From NCBI RefSeq assembly GCF_014302995.1, contig NZ_CP060295.1, positions 6,687,501-6,751,500 on the forward strand: a stretch of 64,000 bases of DNA. The letters run 5' to 3'. The stretch comes from Variovorax sp. PAMC26660. GTDB taxonomy: Bacteria > Pseudomonadota > Gammaproteobacteria > Burkholderiales > Burkholderiaceae_C. Of this stretch, positions 62,051 through 64,000 are shown piece after piece; position 1 is the stretch's first letter; every line of letters starts with the position of its first letter. Under the pieces are notes generated by a model. It worked only from the letters and a program-made list of their open reading frames with translations. It was not told the DNA's origin and made no database searches. The position numbers and the translations under genes were made by a program.

Positions 62051-62675
62051 TTAGCTTTTTTCCTCAATAGATGCCGTTCGAATTGAACCGAGCGATGAAC
62101 GATCCGTGATCGGCCGATTGTGATCCGAGCCTTGGTCGGCGCGCACGCGCTTTGGGAGGCAGAGTCGAACGTCCGGTCTTGGCCGACTGTAGCCGGTCGT
62201 GCCGCCGTCGTGAACGGGCCCTAAGGAGCCGATCAGCCTCGCCGAGAGCAGACGCTCAGGGGGCGATTGCTGCGCGGCCCAAATGCAGTCGCCGGTGGAG
62301 AGCAGACAGGTGCCTCTTCCGATCATTGCCTCCATGACGACGGAGTCGTTCGACAAACTGAGGTCGAACGTTCGATCAGCTGGGGGGCTGAACAAGGCCT
62401 GCTAAACGCGTTTCACCCCATTCCTACACACCGGGCCTGACGTCGATGCCGGCGAGCTATCTTGTCAGCGAGGAACCATGTCCGATGGTCGTACGCCGCT
62501 CGCCCGCACAGGGTGATGTTCATGCGTCCCTCCCCCAGGATAGACCGTGAGCCAATAGCCCCCAGACTTATGCGAGCTCAGATGGTTCCCGCTGCATCGC
62601 GGAACTCCGTGGCTACGGCTTGGGCATCAACAAGGGCCACAAGCGCGATGTGCTTGATTGATCGGCGCCGATTCG
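62051..62675. other. Intergenic containing repeat copy 4
   Basis: No gene recognised. A possible 3' remnant on the plus strand near 62620-62660 reads YGLGINKGHKRDV in one frame, too short to assign. Confidence 0.45.
62165..62230 (-). repeat. Interspersed hairpin repeat, copy 4
   Basis: TCGAACGTCCGGTCTTGGCC, then GACTGTAGCCGGTCGTGCCG and the CCGTCGTGAACGGGCCC tail shared with copy 3. Confidence 0.85.
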
Positions 62676-63179
62676 CTACTCCTTCACTGCGCACCAAGAG
62701 CCGGACTGAAAGAACGGTTGTACGGTCTTAAGTTCCTCGATTCCCGAAACTGGCGTGGGGGCGCCTTCAACCGAGCTCAGTCGAACGGAAAGTGAGCAGT
62801 TTGCGCGTATAAAAAAGGCGCCATCGAAAACAACAGTCTTTGAATAGTCAAAAAGGTAATGACGCCCACCCTCAGGTGTCAGACGAAAGCTGATGAAGCA
62901 ACCGAGCGTGTACGGAGAGCCGACAGCAAACGCCGTTGGGGCACCCGCCCTGACTCTAGTTGTCCGCGATTGATCCTTGGGGGATTGCACGTATCGCGGC
63001 CCCTTGCACTGCTCTGCCTCTTGATAGATGACGAAGTCCGTCCCATAGTCAGCAGAGTTGGTGAATGTGACTTCAGCCCATGGCCCTTCATTCGGTGGGA
63101 CATAGATCCCTGCATGACCACTGCCCGCAAGCGCGGTGGCGAAGGCCACTACACACATTCGATTTATCTTTCCAATCAC
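62676..63179 (-). CDS. Exported hypothetical protein
   Basis: 167 residues. Signal [20 protein letters not shown], cleavage near GHAG. Mature domain is beta-rich with cysteines: [75 protein letters not shown], ending SGSWCAVKE. This layout recalls small secreted immunoglobulin-like domains, but no family can be named. Last (most upstream) of the minus-strand run of exported proteins. Confidence 0.68.
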   Translation of the reverse strand: MIGKINRMCVVAFATALAGSGHAGIYVPPNEGPWAEVTFTNSADYGTDFVIYQEAEQCKGPRYVQSPKDQSRTTRVRAGAPTAFAVGSPYTLGCFISFRLTPEGGRHYLFDYSKTVVFDGAFFIRANCSLSVRLSSVEGAPTPVSGIEELKTVQPFFQSGSWCAVKE

Positions 63180-63189
63180 CGCTGCCTCC

Positions 63190-63444
63190 CAAAAGAAATG
63201 CTTTGTTCTCGTTGCGAAATCCCGCCACTACGTTGAGATGTTCCGGGGGACGGTGAGCCAAACGTCGATGTATCCGCGCGAGGTGGTCAGGGATGCGCTG
63301 TCCAGGAACAGTTCCGCGCTCCTGCTGGTGCACTGCCACCCGAGCGGACGTGCAACGCCGAGCCGCGCCGATGAGGTGCTAACCAGCACGCTCAAGAGCG
63401 CTCTCTCGCTGGTCAACGTGCGGGTGCCAGCGCGCCATAGCTAG
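63190..63444 (+). pseudogene. RadC (JAB/MPN domain) fragment
   Basis: The plus frame reads [20 protein letters not shown], then [20 protein letters not shown] and [19 protein letters not shown]. The JAB metal motif HxHPSG...SxAD is intact, but about 100 N-terminal residues (HhH region) are missing and the frame leaves the family after VRV, where LDH... is expected. RadC-like genes are regular cargo of CP4-57-type elements. Confidence 0.82.
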
Positions 63445-63460
63445 CCGCTGAATATCGCTG

Positions 63461-64000
63461 CTATCGCCTTGCCGTGGGCCGAGCGGCAACCCATCGGTCG
63501 ATCTCTGTTTCCAGATAGCCCACCGAGCCCTCACCCAGCGATCGAGCCTGCGGAAAAGTGGGATCGAAGTACCGGCCCTTGGGGTTCTGACGCTCATAGA
63601 ACGTCGACCTCGCCAAGCCTGTACGCGCCATGACCTGCTTGGGGCGCAGCATCGCGCCCACTGGAGCACTGGCCGGAATGTCAGGCTGCGCCGCGCTTTG
63701 CTTTCGTGGCGCCGAACCTGCATCTCCCCTGCGGGGCGGTGGCTCCTTTGGCTCTTGCGGCTGCTCTGCAACCGAAGGCACCCTGAACTCCTGTACCGAC
63801 GGGGCGCTGGTCGCGCCATTCGTCGTTGCATGCGGGGGCGCTACTTCAAAGCCGGACTCAAGGCAATACCGCGCTGCGTCCCGGCGCTTCATATAGGTGT
63901 CGTGTCCCGCCCGTGAGTACTTGACCCAGTCACTCCCGAAGATCGATATCTCGCCTCTTTCCACCCACTTTTGCAGATCGTTCAAACGGTGCTCGACCTC
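63461..64000 (-). CDS. AlpA-like DNA-binding regulator, 5' end at window edge
   Basis: Open to the window edge on the minus strand; TTG at 63985 is the first candidate start, but the frame continues to 64000 and may begin outside. 179 or more residues: N-terminal region DLQKWVERGEISIFGSDWVK and MKRRDAARYCLESGFEVA, a Pro/Ala/Gln-rich spacer, then the AlpA HTH MLRPKQVMARTGLARSTFYE followed by ERQNPKGRYFDPTFPQARSL and the end VGYLETEIDRWVAARPTARR. It is the intact relative of the degraded copy at 6244-6657, in opposite orientation. AlpA proteins regulate integrated elements; longer versions with an extra N-domain occur. Confidence 0.8.
   Translation of the reverse strand, partial: EVEHRLNDLQKWVERGEISIFGSDWVKYSRAGHDTYMKRRDAARYCLESGFEVAPPHATTNGATSAPSVQEFRVPSVAEQPQEPKEPPPRRGDAGSAPRKQSAAQPDIPASAPVGAMLRPKQVMARTGLARSTFYERQNPKGRYFDPTFPQARSLGEGSVGYLETEIDRWVAARPTARR

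Noticed and set aside
59129..62230. CRISPR array
   Set aside because: Repeats are about 0.7-1.2 kb apart with genes in between, and differ in sequence; no regular short spacers and no cas genes.
59129..62230. Integron attC sites
   Set aside because: I could not find the paired GTTRRRY / RYYYAAC core sites at the repeat ends, and no integron integrase is in the window.
62462..62731. 89-codon plus-strand frame
   Set aside because: Ser/Arg/Thr-rich, no ribosome site, overlaps the 3' end of the exported-protein gene on the other strand.
63379..63831. 150-codon minus-strand frame overlapping the AlpA-like gene
   Set aside because: Out-of-frame shadow of the AlpA-like gene, whose HTH is recognisable in the other frame.

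Overview
The window looks like a GC-rich beta-proteobacterial chromosome of the Burkholderiales, most likely Comamonadaceae and Variovorax-like. This is inferred from high-GC codon use, the fabI / exported ATP-dependent ligase / basic amino acid decarboxylase / nfeD-qmcA neighbourhood, a Bug-type (TctC) solute receptor, and ESPR-type type V secretion proteins. No species can be assigned from sequence reading alone.

Layout. 1-5.7 kb is ordinary backbone: the 3' part of fabI, a LigE-type periplasmic DNA ligase, an Orn/Lys/Arg decarboxylase, an nfeD-qmcA (SPFH) pair and tRNA-Ser(GGA). From the tRNA onward the window is accessory DNA. 6.2-10.4 kb holds a decayed AlpA-like gene, a DUF3987 (YfjI-like) protein and an inovirus Gp2/YfjJ-like HUH replication protein, the core of a CP4-57-type element, but no integrase. 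10.5-14.6 kb is one very large putative defence effector: restriction-nuclease-like N-terminus, TPR array, GreA/B-C-like segment, PIN-like nuclease. 16.2-31.6 kb is a signalling and surface block on the minus strand: a LacI-type regulator divergent from a Bug receptor, then a 2436-aa autotransporter, two hybrid-less sensor kinases, a single-domain receiver, an RsbW-like anti-sigma kinase, a STAS antagonist, a patatin lipase, and a receiver protein whose PP2C phosphatase domain has been replaced by an acetyltransferase. A shared palindrome (core TAATACGTATTA) in front of both the autotransporter and the regulator/receptor pair suggests one regulon.

31.6-35.5 kb is a scrap zone (IstB remnant, OST-HTH domain fragment, H-NS-like protein, an SDR enzyme). 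35.5-40.2 kb is an operon of SPFH-SHOCT protein, membrane protein, zinc-ribbon/TPR membrane protein and glycine-zipper lipoprotein, resembling the YdjGHI membrane-stress partners of PspA but without PspA. IS481 and IS66 scraps follow. 40.9-57.2 kb is a two-partner secretion / contact-dependent inhibition locus on the minus strand: a 3487-aa CdiA/FHA-type exoprotein with an AT-rich toxin end, its one-base-spaced immunity candidate, the TpsB transporter, several secreted accessory proteins, an AP2-domain protein, and a SecB-fold protein that carries a signal peptide. 57.6-63.2 kb is a run of seven small, mostly exported proteins of unknown function, all on the minus strand, with four copies of an interspersed hairpin-forming repeat between them. 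63.2-64 kb has a RadC fragment and a second, better preserved AlpA-like gene that is paralogous to the one at 6.2 kb but inverted.

Several genes are broken precisely at homopolymer runs (G9, A6, A4, A7). These are either phase-variable or slippage sites or assembly errors; both readings are given.
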